Position numbers and translations under genes: made by a program. The notes below the pieces were generated by a model. That model saw nothing but the letters and a program-made list of their open reading frames with translations. It searched no databases and was not told the DNA's origin. 42,108 nucleotides of DNA from Streptomyces sp. NRRL S-37 (GTDB lineage: Bacteria > Actinomycetota > Actinomycetes > Streptomycetales > Streptomycetaceae): the NCBI RefSeq assembly GCF_000721605.1, contig NZ_JOIZ01000034.1, forward strand, positions 1-42,108, read 5' to 3'. This document shows, one piece after another, positions 1 to 8,171 of this stretch (position 1 is the stretch's first letter; the number at the start of each line of letters is the position of its first letter).

Positions 1-1
1 T

Positions 2-283
2 CCCCCGCCCGCCGCCCGTCCGGCACCGCCCGCCGCCCGTCCGACGCCGGCTCCCGCCCCGCCGCCGCGCCCGCGCCGGCCGCCGCCACCGCCGTCCCCG
101 TCCCCGACGCCGACTCCGTCGGCCACACCGAAGCCGCGTCCGTCCGTGACGCCCGTGCACTACCCGCGGTACCGCGCGGCCCCGGTCCGGCGGTCCTCCG
201 GCGGTGCCACGTCACCGCTCACCTTCGTCCTGCTCATCACGGTTCCCGCGGTGGTCGCGATCGCCGCGCTGCGTCCGCGCTGA
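2..283 (+). CDS. Pro-rich protein with C-terminal membrane anchor (5' partial)
   Basis: The reading frame is open from the window edge to TGA at 281-283, so the start is missing. The visible 93 residues are a long Pro/Ala/Arg/Ser/Thr-rich stretch, followed by a short linker and one hydrophobic segment (TFVLLITVPAVVAIAAL) ending in Arg-Pro-Arg. That design fits an extracellular Pro-rich stalk held by a C-terminal membrane helix. No LPXTG-like sortase signal is present before the helix. The next gene starts 36 bases downstream on the same strand, so the two may be cotranscribed. The function is not recognisable. Confidence 0.6.
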   Translation, partial: PPPAARPAPPAARPTPAPAPPPRPRRPPPPPSPSPTPTPSATPKPRPSVTPVHYPRYRAAPVRRSSGGATSPLTFVLLITVPAVVAIAALRPR

Positions 284-319
284 GGCCGGACCGGCCCGAC
301 CCCTTTCTGGAGGCACCTC

Positions 320-1084
320 TTGTCGGAATGGCTTGTTCTCACCCTCGCGATGCTCGCCGCCTGTGCCGTCGTGGTGGTCATCACCCTCGTACGGCACCGC
401 AGGGCGGCCGACGACGAGGACCCCAGCGAGACCCCGGACGTCATCGAGTACATGACGATGTGGATCGGCGTGGTGTACGCCATCGTCCTGGGTCTCGCCA
501 TCGCCGGCGTCTGGGAGGGACGCGGCGCCGCCCAGGAGCACGTACGGGCGGAGGCGGTGGCCCTGCACGAGATCTCGGAACGGGTACGGGTCTACCCCGC
601 CGAGGTGCGTGACCGCATCCGGGACGATGTCAACACCTATGTCGGACACGTCGTCACCACCGAGTGGCGGGCCATGGCCGACGACGGACAGGTCACCGGA
701 CGCGGCACCGAACTCCTCGACCGGGTCCGCCGGGACGTCACCGACTACGAGCCGCGGACGGACTTCGAGGCGCAGGCCTACCAGCCCCTCGTGGACCAGG
801 TGGCCGCCGCCGACCAGGCGCGCAGCGCGCGGGCCGAGTCGACCGGGGAGACCATGCCGGGCGTGGTGTGGTTCGGGCTGATCACCGGGGCCGTCGTCAC
901 CATCGGGATGATCTTCGCGCTGCAGATCCGGCGCACCACCCGGGAGATGGTCCTCGCCGGGCTGTTCTCGGCGCTGATCGCCTTCCTGCTCTTCCTCATC
1001 TGGGACTTCGACGCGCCCTTCGGCCGGGGCCTCGCCGCGTCGGCGGACCCGTTCCTGCGGCTCTTCCCGCACGTCGAGGGCTGA
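320..1084 (+). CDS. DUF4239 (bestrophin-like) membrane protein
   Basis: The protein has 254 residues. The start is a TTG at 320, supported by a GGAGG ribosome-binding site just upstream. Hydrophobic segments lie near residues 4-24, 48-66, 182-202 and 210-230, with a charged soluble region (about 70-175) between the second and third. This two-plus-two helix layout is typical of the DUF4239 family of actinobacterial membrane proteins, whose biochemical role is unknown. It follows a partial membrane-anchored gene and ends just before a strong terminator hairpin. The family call is from pattern memory only. Confidence 0.75.
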   Translation: MSEWLVLTLAMLAACAVVVVITLVRHRRAADDEDPSETPDVIEYMTMWIGVVYAIVLGLAIAGVWEGRGAAQEHVRAEAVALHEISERVRVYPAEVRDRIRDDVNTYVGHVVTTEWRAMADDGQVTGRGTELLDRVRRDVTDYEPRTDFEAQAYQPLVDQVAAADQARSARAESTGETMPGVVWFGLITGAVVTIGMIFALQIRRTTREMVLAGLFSALIAFLLFLIWDFDAPFGRGLAASADPFLRLFPHVEG

Positions 1085-1110
1085 GACCGTCCGCGGGAGA
1101 GCGGAGCGCC

Positions 1111-1136
1111 GCCCCGGATCCCACGGGATCCGGGGC
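1111..1136. terminator. Bidirectional terminator hairpin
   Basis: A perfect 12-base inverted repeat, GCCCCGGATCCC and GGGATCCGGGGC, is separated by two bases. The stem would open a few pairs to form a loop. It lies 26 bases after the DUF4239 stop and 49 bases before the stop of the converging secreted-protein gene, so it can serve both. There is no U-tract, as is usual in Streptomyces. Confidence 0.8.
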
Positions 1137-1185
1137 GAACGGTGTGCGAATCCGTGCGGAGCGGCGGCCCGGGGCGGACAGCGGT

Positions 1186-1683
1186 TCAGATCCGCTTCTC
1201 GGCGCGGCGGCGCATCCAGAAGACGCCGCTGCCGGCGACCGCGGCGGCCACCAGGGCCCCGCCGATGGCGATGTCGGTCGGGGTCGCCCCGCTGGTGCTG
1301 CTGCCGCCGATGCCGCCGCGGACACCGCCGATGACGGTGAAGGCGGCCGGCCGGGTCAGGGTCCGGCCGGAGCAGTGGACCGTGATGTCGTAGGAACCGG
1401 GACGGGCGTCGGCGTCGACGGTGGCGGTGCCCCTCGAGGTGTCGTTGGCACCGCTGATGGGCGTCAGGTCGGTGCGGGGGAAGGCGTTGGAGGTCGCCGT
1501 GCCGCCGTGGGGGCAGCCGTCGACCGTGATGGTCAGCTGACCGCCGCGGGCGATGACGCTGGGCAGGGCGACGATGTTGGACGGGTTGGGAACCCGGCCG
1601 CCGTCCGCGACCGCCGCCGGGGCGGCAAGTCCGAGGACGGCGACCGCGGCGCCGGCGGCCGCCAGGGCACGTGAACTGCGCAT
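1186..1683 (-). CDS. Secreted protein with C-terminal membrane segment
   Basis: The 165-residue protein starts at ATG 1683, preceded by GGAGG. An N-terminal signal peptide (residues 1 to about 31, ending in AVADGG) is followed by a small beta-rich-looking domain containing two cysteines (about residues 56 and 105) that could form a disulfide, then a Gly/Ser/Thr linker, one hydrophobic segment and the basic tail MRRRAEKRI. This is the order of a wall- or membrane-anchored surface protein, but no LPXTG or LAXTG motif precedes the helix. The divergent neighbour is a sortase, which suggests a shared role at the surface. The family is not recognised. Confidence 0.7.
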   Translation of the reverse strand: MRSSRALAAAGAAVAVLGLAAPAAVADGGRVPNPSNIVALPSVIARGGQLTITVDGCPHGGTATSNAFPRTDLTPISGANDTSRGTATVDADARPGSYDITVHCSGRTLTRPAAFTVIGGVRGGIGGSSTSGATPTDIAIGGALVAAAVAGSGVFWMRRRAEKRI

Positions 1684-2017
1684 GTGATCCTCCGCGGAAG
1701 ACGCCCCGGGTCCCGTTCCCGGTCGATCGGCGAGAAAGCGTCTCCTGGATAGACCCTCAGTTGCCTTGCGCACGCCCGCATTTCGGGAATGGTCCGTACC
1801 GGTGAGGCGAACCCCGCGCGGAAAACCGCGAAAGGGGGTATCACCGCAGGTCACGGACCGTCAGAAAATCTTCGTCCGGTACCGCCTCGGATGGCGCACC
1901 CGGTCGCGCCGGGGCCACCCGTTCGCCGCCGCCCCGTCGCCGGTCGCGCACCCGGCATTTAGCGTTTTCCCCATGCGCGAGTGGTACGGCGACGGCCGTG
2001 TCGAGAGGGGAAGGCGA

Positions 2018-2686
2018 ATGTCTGCTTTCGAGCCGGACGAAGCCGAATGGGAGGCACGGCGGAGAAAGCGCGCCCCGTGGGGCGTGATAGCGCTGGTTCT
2101 GCTCACCGGCCTCGCGCTCATCCGGAACGGTTCGGGGGAATTCGACGTGGGCCCGCCGCAGCCGGCCGGCGCGGCCGCCGCCGACAGCCGGGTGCCCGGC
2201 ACCGTCACGTTCGACGCGGTGCCGCCACTGCCGTACGCGGTCCCGGACCGGGTCGTGATCCCGGGGATCCAGGTGGACGCACCCGTCATTCCGGTGGGCC
2301 TGGACGCGCAGGGCTGGGTGGACGCGCCGCCGCCCCAGGACCCCAATCTGGCGGGCTGGTTCACCGGCGCCGTCTCACCGGGCGAGAAGGGCACGGCGGT
2401 CGTCGTCGGCCATGTCGACAACGCCCAGGGGCCGGCCGTGTTCTACGGGCTCGGGGCGCTGAAGAAGGGGAACCGCGTCGAGATCGTCCGCCAGGACGGG
2501 AAGACCGCCGTGTTCGAGATCTACGGCATCGAGGTCTTCGCGAAGAACGACTTCCCCGGCGACCGGGTCTACGCCTCCAAGGGGGCGGCGGAACTGCGGG
2601 TCATCACCTGTGGCGGCGGTTTCTCCCCGCAGAACGGCTACGACGGGAACGTGGTCGTCTTCGCCCGCCTGGCCGAGGTCCGCTGA
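2018..2686 (+). CDS. Class F-type sortase
   Basis: The 222-residue protein has one N-terminal membrane segment (about residues 24-40) and an extracellular sortase domain. The visible catalytic residues are His132 in VVVGHVDNAQGPAVFY, Cys198 in LRVITCGGGF and Arg217 in NVVVFAR, the His/Cys/Arg triad of sortases. The sequence resembles the actinobacterial class F group rather than the pilus or housekeeping classes. ATG 2018 is chosen because GAGGGGAAGG lies just upstream; an in-frame ATG at 1973 lacks such a site. Sortases cut a C-terminal sorting signal and transfer the protein to the wall. The divergent secreted-protein gene is a possible partner, but no consensus sorting motif is visible in either neighbour. 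Confidence 0.85.
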   Translation: MSAFEPDEAEWEARRRKRAPWGVIALVLLTGLALIRNGSGEFDVGPPQPAGAAAADSRVPGTVTFDAVPPLPYAVPDRVVIPGIQVDAPVIPVGLDAQGWVDAPPPQDPNLAGWFTGAVSPGEKGTAVVVGHVDNAQGPAVFYGLGALKKGNRVEIVRQDGKTAVFEIYGIEVFAKNDFPGDRVYASKGAAELRVITCGGGFSPQNGYDGNVVVFARLAEVR

Positions 2687-2720
2687 GCGGTCCCGCGTCC
2701 GGGCGGGCGGGGCCGCTCAG
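2683..2720. terminator. Shared terminator overlapping both stop codons
   Basis: CTGAGCGG at 2683-2690 pairs perfectly with CCGCTCAG at 2713-2720, and the stem extends inward by about five more pairs including one G-U. The sortase stop (2684-2686) and the deacetylase stop (2717-2719) both lie inside the arms, so one hairpin ends both converging genes. Confidence 0.75.
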
Positions 2721-3559
2721 ACGTACTGCCGGCGGGGCACGGTGACGTGGTAGCCGGAGTCCAGCAGTTCGGGCAGGTAGGCGCGCAGGGCCCGTACGCT
2801 CTGCGAGCGGTCGCCCCCGGCGTCGTGCGAGAGCACCACGACGCCGGGGGCGGCGCCGTCCTCCACCCGCTCGACGATGGTGCGGGTGCCGGGCTCGGTC
2901 CAGTCGAGGGTGTCGACCGTCCAGGCCAGCGGTTCCATGCCCAGCTCGGCGCCGAGCTGGAAGGCGGCGCGGTTCCAGGCGCCGTAGGGTGCGCGGAACC
3001 ACTCGGGGCGTTCGCCGTACGCCTGCTCGACGACGTCGCTGGTGCGCTCCATCTCGGAGCGGATCCGGGCGCGCCGCAGCCGGGTGAGCAGGGGGTGGGA
3101 CCAGGTGTGGTTGCCGACCACGTGCCCCTCGTCGGCCATCCGGGCCAGCAGGTCCCGGTTGTAGGCCGCCATCTCCCCGCACACGAAGAACATCGCCCGC
3201 ACCTCGTACCGGGCCAGGGTGTCGAGGATGTGCGGGGTGTAGCGGGGGTCGGGGCCGTCGTCGAAGCTCAGCACCATGGTGCGGCCGTGTCCGGGCACGC
3301 TCAGCAGCGGTTCGCGCCGTACGGGCGTCCTGCCGCGCGGGGTGCGCGGGGGCCCGTAGCCGGTCAGGGGCCGCAGGCGGTACTCGGAGGGTCTGAGCGG
3401 GCGGCGGGCCGCCCGGGCGCCGGCGGCCGGCGGGGGCGGCGCGGGGGCGGCGCGGTTCCCGGCGCCCGGCACGAACGCCGCGGCCACACCGGCGGCGCCC
3501 AGGGAGACGGCACCGGCGAGCAGCGCCCGGCGCCGGGTGAGCAAGTGATCCTTCTGCAT
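2717..3559 (-). CDS. Secreted polysaccharide deacetylase (NodB domain)
   Basis: The 280-residue protein begins with a twin-arginine-like signal (TRRRALLAGAVSLGAAGVAAA), then a Pro/Ala-rich linker to about residue 55, then a NodB homology domain. Visible motifs are SFDDGPD (Asp100 and Asp101), the metal-binding NHTWSHP (His151 and His155), RAPYG and VVLSHDAG. These enzymes remove acetyl groups from N-acetylglucosamine in chitin, peptidoglycan or other polymers outside the cell. All core motifs are intact, so it should be active. The substrate cannot be told. It converges with the sortase gene. ATG 3559 has only a weak ribosome-binding site. Confidence 0.88.
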   Translation of the reverse strand: MQKDHLLTRRRALLAGAVSLGAAGVAAAFVPGAGNRAAPAPPPPAAGARAARRPLRPSEYRLRPLTGYGPPRTPRGRTPVRREPLLSVPGHGRTMVLSFDDGPDPRYTPHILDTLARYEVRAMFFVCGEMAAYNRDLLARMADEGHVVGNHTWSHPLLTRLRRARIRSEMERTSDVVEQAYGERPEWFRAPYGAWNRAAFQLGAELGMEPLAWTVDTLDWTEPGTRTIVERVEDGAAPGVVVLSHDAGGDRSQSVRALRAYLPELLDSGYHVTVPRRQYV

Positions 3560-3705
3560 GACTCATCAGTCGCCCCGCGGAGGGCCGACGCACCTCGGCG
3601 ACACCGGTGCGGCGGCACGATTTCACCCGGTCGGCGCAGTGCGGGGCGGCGGATCCCGGAGGGTGCGTGAAGGCCCGTGCACCGGGCTCCGATAGCCTCG
3701 CCGTC

Positions 3706-4167
3706 GTGACGGAACAGCGGTCCCAAGGGTTCGAACGGGGCACGGACGGCCCGAAGGTGATCGTGGCCGGCGTGGACGGCTCCGACTCCTCGCTGCGCGC
3801 GGCGGCGTACGCCTCCGGCCTGGCACGCCGCCAGGGGGCGCTGCTCGCCCTCGTGTACGTGCAGCCGGTGCTGGCCGCGGGAGCGGCGCTCGGCGCGCCG
3901 GTGGCCGACGCGACCGAGGAGGTGGCCGAGGACCTGGTGGCGCAGGTCCGGGAGGCGATGGAGCGGGTCAAGGGCACCTTCGACGTCCGCTGGGAGTTCC
4001 ACACCTTCCGCGGCGACCCCTACGGCGGGCTGGTGAAGGCGGCCGACGACCTGAAGGCGGACGCGGTGGTCGTGGGCGCCTCCGAGCAGGCCGGCCACCG
4101 GTTCGTCGGGTCGGTCGCGGTGCGGCTGGTGAAGGCCGGGCGGTGGCCGGTGACGGTGGTGCCGTAG
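3706..4167 (+). CDS. Universal stress protein (UspA family)
   Basis: The protein is 153 residues long if started at GTG 3706. The beginning KVIVAGVDGSDSSLRAAAYA is the first strand and helix of the Usp fold, and DAVVVGASEQAGHRFVGSVAVRLV plus PVTVVP is the C-terminal half. The usual nucleotide-binding GxxGxxxxxxGS is here GASEQAGHRFVGS, a shorter version, so ATP binding is plausible but not certain. GATAGCCT about seven bases upstream of the GTG looks like a -10 element and suggests a leaderless transcript. An upstream ATG at 3607 would add 33 poorly conserved-looking residues and is not preferred. Confidence 0.8.
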   Translation: MTEQRSQGFERGTDGPKVIVAGVDGSDSSLRAAAYASGLARRQGALLALVYVQPVLAAGAALGAPVADATEEVAEDLVAQVREAMERVKGTFDVRWEFHTFRGDPYGGLVKAADDLKADAVVVGASEQAGHRFVGSVAVRLVKAGRWPVTVVP

Positions 4168-4200
4168 TCCTGTACGGGCGGGCCCTGGTGCGGTCCGCCG

Positions 4201-5025
4201 TCAGCGGGCGCGGAGGGAGCCGAGGAAGTCCAGCAGGATCTTGTTCAGTTCCTCGGGCCGCTCCAGATTGGGGTAGTGCGCGGTGCCGTCGACGATCACG
4301 GAGCGGCCGTCGCGGACGGTACGGGCGAACCGTTCCGCCTCGGCGATCAGGTCGGGGGCGTCGAGGGCGCCGTTGACGGTGAGGACCGGGACGTCGACCT
4401 TCGGGACGCGGGCCCAGGTGCCGGTCATGGGCACGTGGTGGTCCTCCTCGTCCGGGGTGTGCTTGGCGAGGGTGCCCAGGGCCATCCCGCGCAGCCGGCC
4501 CAGGATGTCCGGGTCGATGCCGGCGGCGGTGCGGTGCTCGCCGGGCACGTAGCGCAGGAACGCGGTGAGCCAGCCCTCCACGTCGCCCGCGCCCAGGGCC
4601 GCGGCCTGCTCGGCCAGCACCTGGCGGACCCAGGGGTCGGTGTACCGGAAGTCGCTGGTGGCCGCACCGCAGGCCACCACCGCGCGTACCAGCTCCGGGT
4701 ACTCCAGCACCGTGTCGGTGGCGATGGCGCCGCCCATCGACACACCGACGAGCACGGCCGGACCGGTGTCCAGGTGGCGCAGCAGGGCGGCGAGGTCGTC
4801 GGCCCAGCGGAACGGCGTGGTGGCGTTGGCCGAGGCGCCGTGGCCGCGGACGTCCGGTGCGATCACCCGGTACCCGGCGGCCAGGGCGGGGATCTGGGCG
4901 TCGAAGACCCGGTGGTCGGCGAAGCCGGAGTGGAGCAGGACCACCGGGTCGCCGGAGCCGGTGTCGAGGTAGGCGAGGTCGCCGTCGGCGGAGGGGAAGA
5001 AGCGCAGATCCGAAGCACCAGTCAT
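4201..5025 (-). CDS. Alpha/beta hydrolase
   Basis: The 274-residue alpha/beta-hydrolase has an oxyanion region VVLLHSGFADHR, nucleophile elbow GVSMGGA (Ser96), an acid in VNGALDAPD and a C-terminal His in VDGTAHYPNLE. It resembles 3-oxoadipate enol-lactonase and related esterases, but the substrate is not determined. ATG 5025 has no clear ribosome-binding site, and the transcript may be leaderless. It is divergent from a MarR-type regulator across 57 bases, the usual arrangement for a detoxification or catabolic hydrolase controlled by that regulator. Confidence 0.82.
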   Translation of the reverse strand: MTGASDLRFFPSADGDLAYLDTGSGDPVVLLHSGFADHRVFDAQIPALAAGYRVIAPDVRGHGASANATTPFRWADDLAALLRHLDTGPAVLVGVSMGGAIATDTVLEYPELVRAVVACGAATSDFRYTDPWVRQVLAEQAAALGAGDVEGWLTAFLRYVPGEHRTAAGIDPDILGRLRGMALGTLAKHTPDEEDHHVPMTGTWARVPKVDVPVLTVNGALDAPDLIAEAERFARTVRDGRSVIVDGTAHYPNLERPEELNKILLDFLGSLRAR

Positions 5026-5042
5026 GACAACCAAGGTGTCAC

Positions 5043-5067
5043 CCTGAGCCGGATTTGGCAACTCAGG
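5043..5067. promoter_or_regulatory. Candidate MarR operator in the divergent promoter region
   Basis: CCTGAG (5043-5048) and CTCAGG (5062-5067) form an inverted repeat with a 13-base spacer between the hydrolase and MarR genes. Copies of GGTGTCA flank it on both sides. MarR dimers usually bind such repeats between divergent genes. The arm is short, so this is a suggestion. Confidence 0.4.
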
Positions 5068-5082
5068 TGTCATGATGGGGTG

Positions 5083-5556
5083 GTGACAGACATCGACGCC
5101 CCCCTCCCCCCGGACAAGCTCGGCCGTCGCCTCACCGAGGTGTACGACCTGGTCGGCCCTCTCTACCGGCGCGCCCAGCGCAGCGTGGAGCAGGGGCTGG
5201 ACAACGACGGCCTGTCCGTGGGGGTACGTGCCGTGCTGACCCTGCTGCACCGCAACGGGCCGATGACCGTGCCGCAGATGGGCAGGGCACAGGCGATCAG
5301 CCGGCAGTTCGTGCAGCGCATGGTGAACGACGCCGCGGCGCAGGGCCTGGTGGAGGCCGTCCCGAACCCCGCCCACCGCCGGTCGTCGCTCATCCGCCCG
5401 ACCGAGAAGGGCTCCGCGGTGATCTCCGCCGTCCTGGAGCGCGAACACCTGCTCCTGCGAAAGGTCGGCGGTGGCCTCACGGACGCCGAAGTGACGTCCT
5501 GTCTGCGGGTGCTGGGCGAACTGCTGACGGCGCTCGACCACGTCGACCTCGGCTGA
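5083..5556 (+). CDS. MarR-family transcriptional regulator
   Basis: The 157-residue protein shows the winged-helix order of MarR: a dimerisation helix, then VRAVLTLLHRNGPMTVPQMG, recognition helix AISRQFVQRMVNDAAAQGLVE, and the wing PNPAHRRSSLIRPTEKG. GTG 5083 is taken as the start; the adjacent GTG at 5080 is equally possible, and CATGAT just upstream may be a -10 box giving a leaderless message. It is divergent from the hydrolase gene, which it probably represses until a small aromatic or toxic ligand binds. Its 3' end is six bases from the converging CapA-like gene. Confidence 0.85.
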   Translation: MTDIDAPLPPDKLGRRLTEVYDLVGPLYRRAQRSVEQGLDNDGLSVGVRAVLTLLHRNGPMTVPQMGRAQAISRQFVQRMVNDAAAQGLVEAVPNPAHRRSSLIRPTEKGSAVISAVLEREHLLLRKVGGGLTDAEVTSCLRVLGELLTALDHVDLG

Positions 5557-5562
5557 CGGTCC

Positions 5563-6717
5563 TCACTCCCCCATCACGAGCCCGTCCCGCGCGGCGCCCC
5601 GGCTCAGCACCACGTTCCGGATCCGGTCGCGTACGGACCGCACCTCGGCACCCCGGGCGAGCGCCCGGTTGAGGTTGACGACCCGGCCGGCGTCCACGTC
5701 GAAGAGCTGCGGGACGAACTCGGCCCGGGTCACCTCCCAGCGTCCGCCGGGGCGCTTCGGCGGGGCGAAGGTGAAGCGGCCCAGGGTGGACTGGTTGCCG
5801 CGCGGGTCCCGGACGCCCTCGTGGTCGGTCGTCTCGCCGGCGATCTGGTCGCCCATGCCGTAGATCACCCAGGTGCCGTTGACCTTCTCGTAGGCCTGCG
5901 GGACATGGGCGTGGGTGCCGAGGATCAGGTCGATGTCGGGGCGGCCCCCGGTGGCCGAGGCGGTGAGCGAACGGGCGAGGGCGGTCTGCCGCCCGTCGGG
6001 GACCTCCTGCCATGCGGTGCCCCAGTGCAGCGAGACCACGACGACGTCGGCTCCGGCCCTCCGGGCGGCCCGCGCGTCGGCGACGATCCGCGCCTCGTCG
6101 ACGAGGTTGACGGCCCAGGGCCCGTCCGGCGGCAGCGGGAGGCCGCCGGTGTCGTGGGTGTAGGCGAGGTGGGCGATCCGCGCCGAGCCCGCGCGCAGTA
6201 CGGTCGCCGTGCGGGCCTCCCGCTCGGTGCGTGCCGAGCCGGCGTGGCGCACACCGGCCCGGTCGAGGGCGTCCAGGGTGCGGCGGATGCCCTCCGTGCC
6301 GTCGTCCAGGGAGTGGTCGGAGGCGGTGGAGCAGCCGTCGTAGCCGGTGGCGGCGAGGCCGGCGGCCACTTCGGGCGGGGACTTGAAGAGGAGGTGGCCG
6401 GTGTAGTCGCCGCCTGCGCCGTACACAGTCTCCATGTGGCACAGCGCCACATCGGCGGACTCGACTACGGAGCGGATGCCGGAGAGCATCGGCCGGAAGT
6501 CGTACCCGGTGCCGCCCGCGTCGTAGCGGGCGCGTTCGATGACCGAGTCATGGGGCAGCACGTCCCCCGAGGCGACCAGGGTGAAGCCGCGGGACCCCGG
6601 GGCGGAAGGGGCCGGACGCCCCGGTTCCGGCGGCCGGTGGTCACGGGCCTGGCAGGCGGCGCCCGCGGCGAGGACGACGGTCAGGACCAGGGCCACTTTC
6701 CGACTGCGTGTGATCAT
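5563..6717 (-). CDS. CapA-family (PGA-cap metallophosphatase-like) lipoprotein
   Basis: The 384-residue protein opens with a signal sequence ending AAGAAC, a somewhat loose lipobox, so a lipoprotein is likely. The mature part has the CapA/PgsA order: LVASGDVLPHDSV, ALCHMETVYG, SDHSLDDG, VVVSLHWGTAWQEVPDG, ILGTHAHVPQAYEKVNG and VIYGMGDQIAG. The His/Asp/Asn-rich motifs are those of the calcineurin-like fold. CapA proteins were first linked to poly-gamma-glutamate capsule export, but no capB or capC neighbours are present, so the role here is open. The Asn usual in the NLE motif is replaced (HMET). ATG 6717 follows GGGGTGGAG. Confidence 0.8.
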   Translation of the reverse strand: MITRSRKVALVLTVVLAAGAACQARDHRPPEPGRPAPSAPGSRGFTLVASGDVLPHDSVIERARYDAGGTGYDFRPMLSGIRSVVESADVALCHMETVYGAGGDYTGHLLFKSPPEVAAGLAATGYDGCSTASDHSLDDGTEGIRRTLDALDRAGVRHAGSARTEREARTATVLRAGSARIAHLAYTHDTGGLPLPPDGPWAVNLVDEARIVADARAARRAGADVVVVSLHWGTAWQEVPDGRQTALARSLTASATGGRPDIDLILGTHAHVPQAYEKVNGTWVIYGMGDQIAGETTDHEGVRDPRGNQSTLGRFTFAPPKRPGGRWEVTRAEFVPQLFDVDAGRVVNLNRALARGAEVRSVRDRIRNVVLSRGAARDGLVMGE

Positions 6718-6831
6718 CACTCCACCCCGTTCTAGTCGTATTTGTGGATAAACAGGTAAGAAGCGGCATCCTGCCCGTCGCCGTTCCGACACGCCTTTTA
6801 GGCCGTCCGGCGTGCGCGAACGGCCGCCCCG

Positions 6832-6855
6832 ACCGTTCGTCGAACCGTTCGTCGA
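6832..6855 (+). repeat. Tandem 12-bp duplication upstream of the sigma gene
   Basis: ACCGTTCGTCGA occurs twice in direct contact, 74 bases before the chosen sigma-factor start. It could be a regulator binding site or a simple slippage duplication. Confidence 0.6.
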
Positions 6856-6928
6856 CGCGATCGACCGTCCGCCGCACGCCCCTGTGCGCGCCCTGTCCCC
6901 GCGTCGCGCCGTGCGCTGCCATACGGCC

Positions 6929-7474
6929 ATGACGGCCGGAACCACACTCATGAACGGGACGACCGCCGAGCACGAGCTCGCCGCACTGCAGCGCGAGCAC
7001 GGCCGGCCCCTCTTCGCGCTGCTGCTCCGGCTCTGCGACGGGGACCGGCAGCGCGCGGAGGATCTGGTCCAGGAGACCCTGGTGCGCGCCTGGCAGCACC
7101 CCGAGGCCCTGCGCGCCGAGAACTTCGACTCCGTACGGCCCTGGCTGCTCACCGTGGGACGGCGGCTCGCCATCGACGCGCGACGGGCCCGGCAGGCCCG
7201 GCCGGCCGAGGTCGGGGACGCCGTGCTGGAGAACGCCCGGGTGATCTCCGACCACGCCGAACGGGCCGCGGCCGCACTCGACGTCCGCGAGGCTGTGAAG
7301 ACACTCACTCCCGAGCACCGTGACGTCCTGGTGCTCGTGTACTTCCAGGGGGCGAGTGTGGCGGAAGCGGCGACGGCCCTCGGGATTCCGCCCGGTACCG
7401 TGAAGTCCCGCGCGTACTACGCCCTGCGCGCCCTGCGCCGGGTGCTCCCCGGATACGCCTCCGACATGCGATGA
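6929..7474 (+). CDS. ECF RNA polymerase sigma factor
   Basis: The 181-residue protein shows sigma region 2 (LFALLLRLCDGDRQRAEDLVQETLVRAWQHPE, with RPWLLTVGRRLAIDARRAR) and region 4 (LTPEHRDVLVLVYFQGASVAEAATALGIPPGTVKSRAYYALRAL), the latter with a clear helix-turn-helix. Regions 1 and 3 are absent, as in extracytoplasmic-function sigma factors. ATG 6929 is used; ATG 6950 is also possible, and neither has a strong ribosome-binding site. An anti-sigma factor follows 0.8 kb downstream on the same strand with an unknown gene between them. Confidence 0.88.
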   Translation: MTAGTTLMNGTTAEHELAALQREHGRPLFALLLRLCDGDRQRAEDLVQETLVRAWQHPEALRAENFDSVRPWLLTVGRRLAIDARRARQARPAEVGDAVLENARVISDHAERAAAALDVREAVKTLTPEHRDVLVLVYFQGASVAEAATALGIPPGTVKSRAYYALRALRRVLPGYASDMR

Positions 7475-7610
7475 AACCGAAGGCAGAGTCAAACCTTCGC
7501 AAAGCGCCTTGCCGACCACCCCGGTTGAGTAATCGGCTGTCCTCATCCGTGTTCCGGACCGGGGGCCCGGGTTCGGGCGACGCGCACGCACCGGAGGAAG
7601 GCAGGAAGGG

Positions 7611-8132
7611 ATGCTGCACAGAGGTCGAGAGAACACGGACGGCACCGGCGACGGTGAACTGACCGTCCCCATGGCCTGGCTGTACGCCGAGTACATCGCC
7701 GACGAACTGCTGCGCAGCGGCGATCTGATGCCGCCGACGTCCTTCGAGTTCCGCGCGGGCCGGGACGCGCTGGCACTGACCGTGTTCCTGTCCGACACCG
7801 ACGGCGAGCTGTCCGGCATCCGGGTGGTCACCCAGCTGGAGACCTGGCTGTCGCTGACCGCGTACGACCAGCCGTGGCAGGAGTGGGTGCAGGGGCGCCT
7901 GCGGGACCTGACCGCGGACGCCGCCGCGGCCGGCCGGGACGCGCCGGATCCGGACCTGGAGCTGGCCCGGGAGGCCTGGCGCTGGCTGCGGGAGACGGAG
8001 CTGCTCGCGCCCGATCTGAACGCGGTGCCGGGCGGCGGCGCGGTGACCGGTGAGGACGAGGGACCCAAGGTGTGGACACCGGCGTGGCAGCTCGGACTGC
8101 CGCTCGGTCACCTCGCCATCCATCTTTTCTAG
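7611..8132 (+). CDS. Uncharacterised protein between sigma and anti-sigma genes
   Basis: The 173-residue acidic, soluble protein starts at ATG 7611 behind GGAGGAAGGCAGGAAGG. It has no signal peptide or membrane segment. It looks mainly helical, with a beta-like section FEFRAGRDALALTVFLSDTDGELSGIRVVTQLETWLSLTAYD and a Trp-rich region (WQEWVQGRL, AREAWRWLRE). I do not recognise the family. Its place between an ECF sigma factor and the matching anti-sigma gene suggests a role in that circuit, for example as a target or modulator, but this is inferred from position only. Confidence 0.7.
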   Translation: MLHRGRENTDGTGDGELTVPMAWLYAEYIADELLRSGDLMPPTSFEFRAGRDALALTVFLSDTDGELSGIRVVTQLETWLSLTAYDQPWQEWVQGRLRDLTADAAAAGRDAPDPDLELAREAWRWLRETELLAPDLNAVPGGGAVTGEDEGPKVWTPAWQLGLPLGHLAIHLF

Positions 8133-8171
8133 ATTCCTCGCCGATCCGACCAATCCGGGGGCCGGTCCGCT

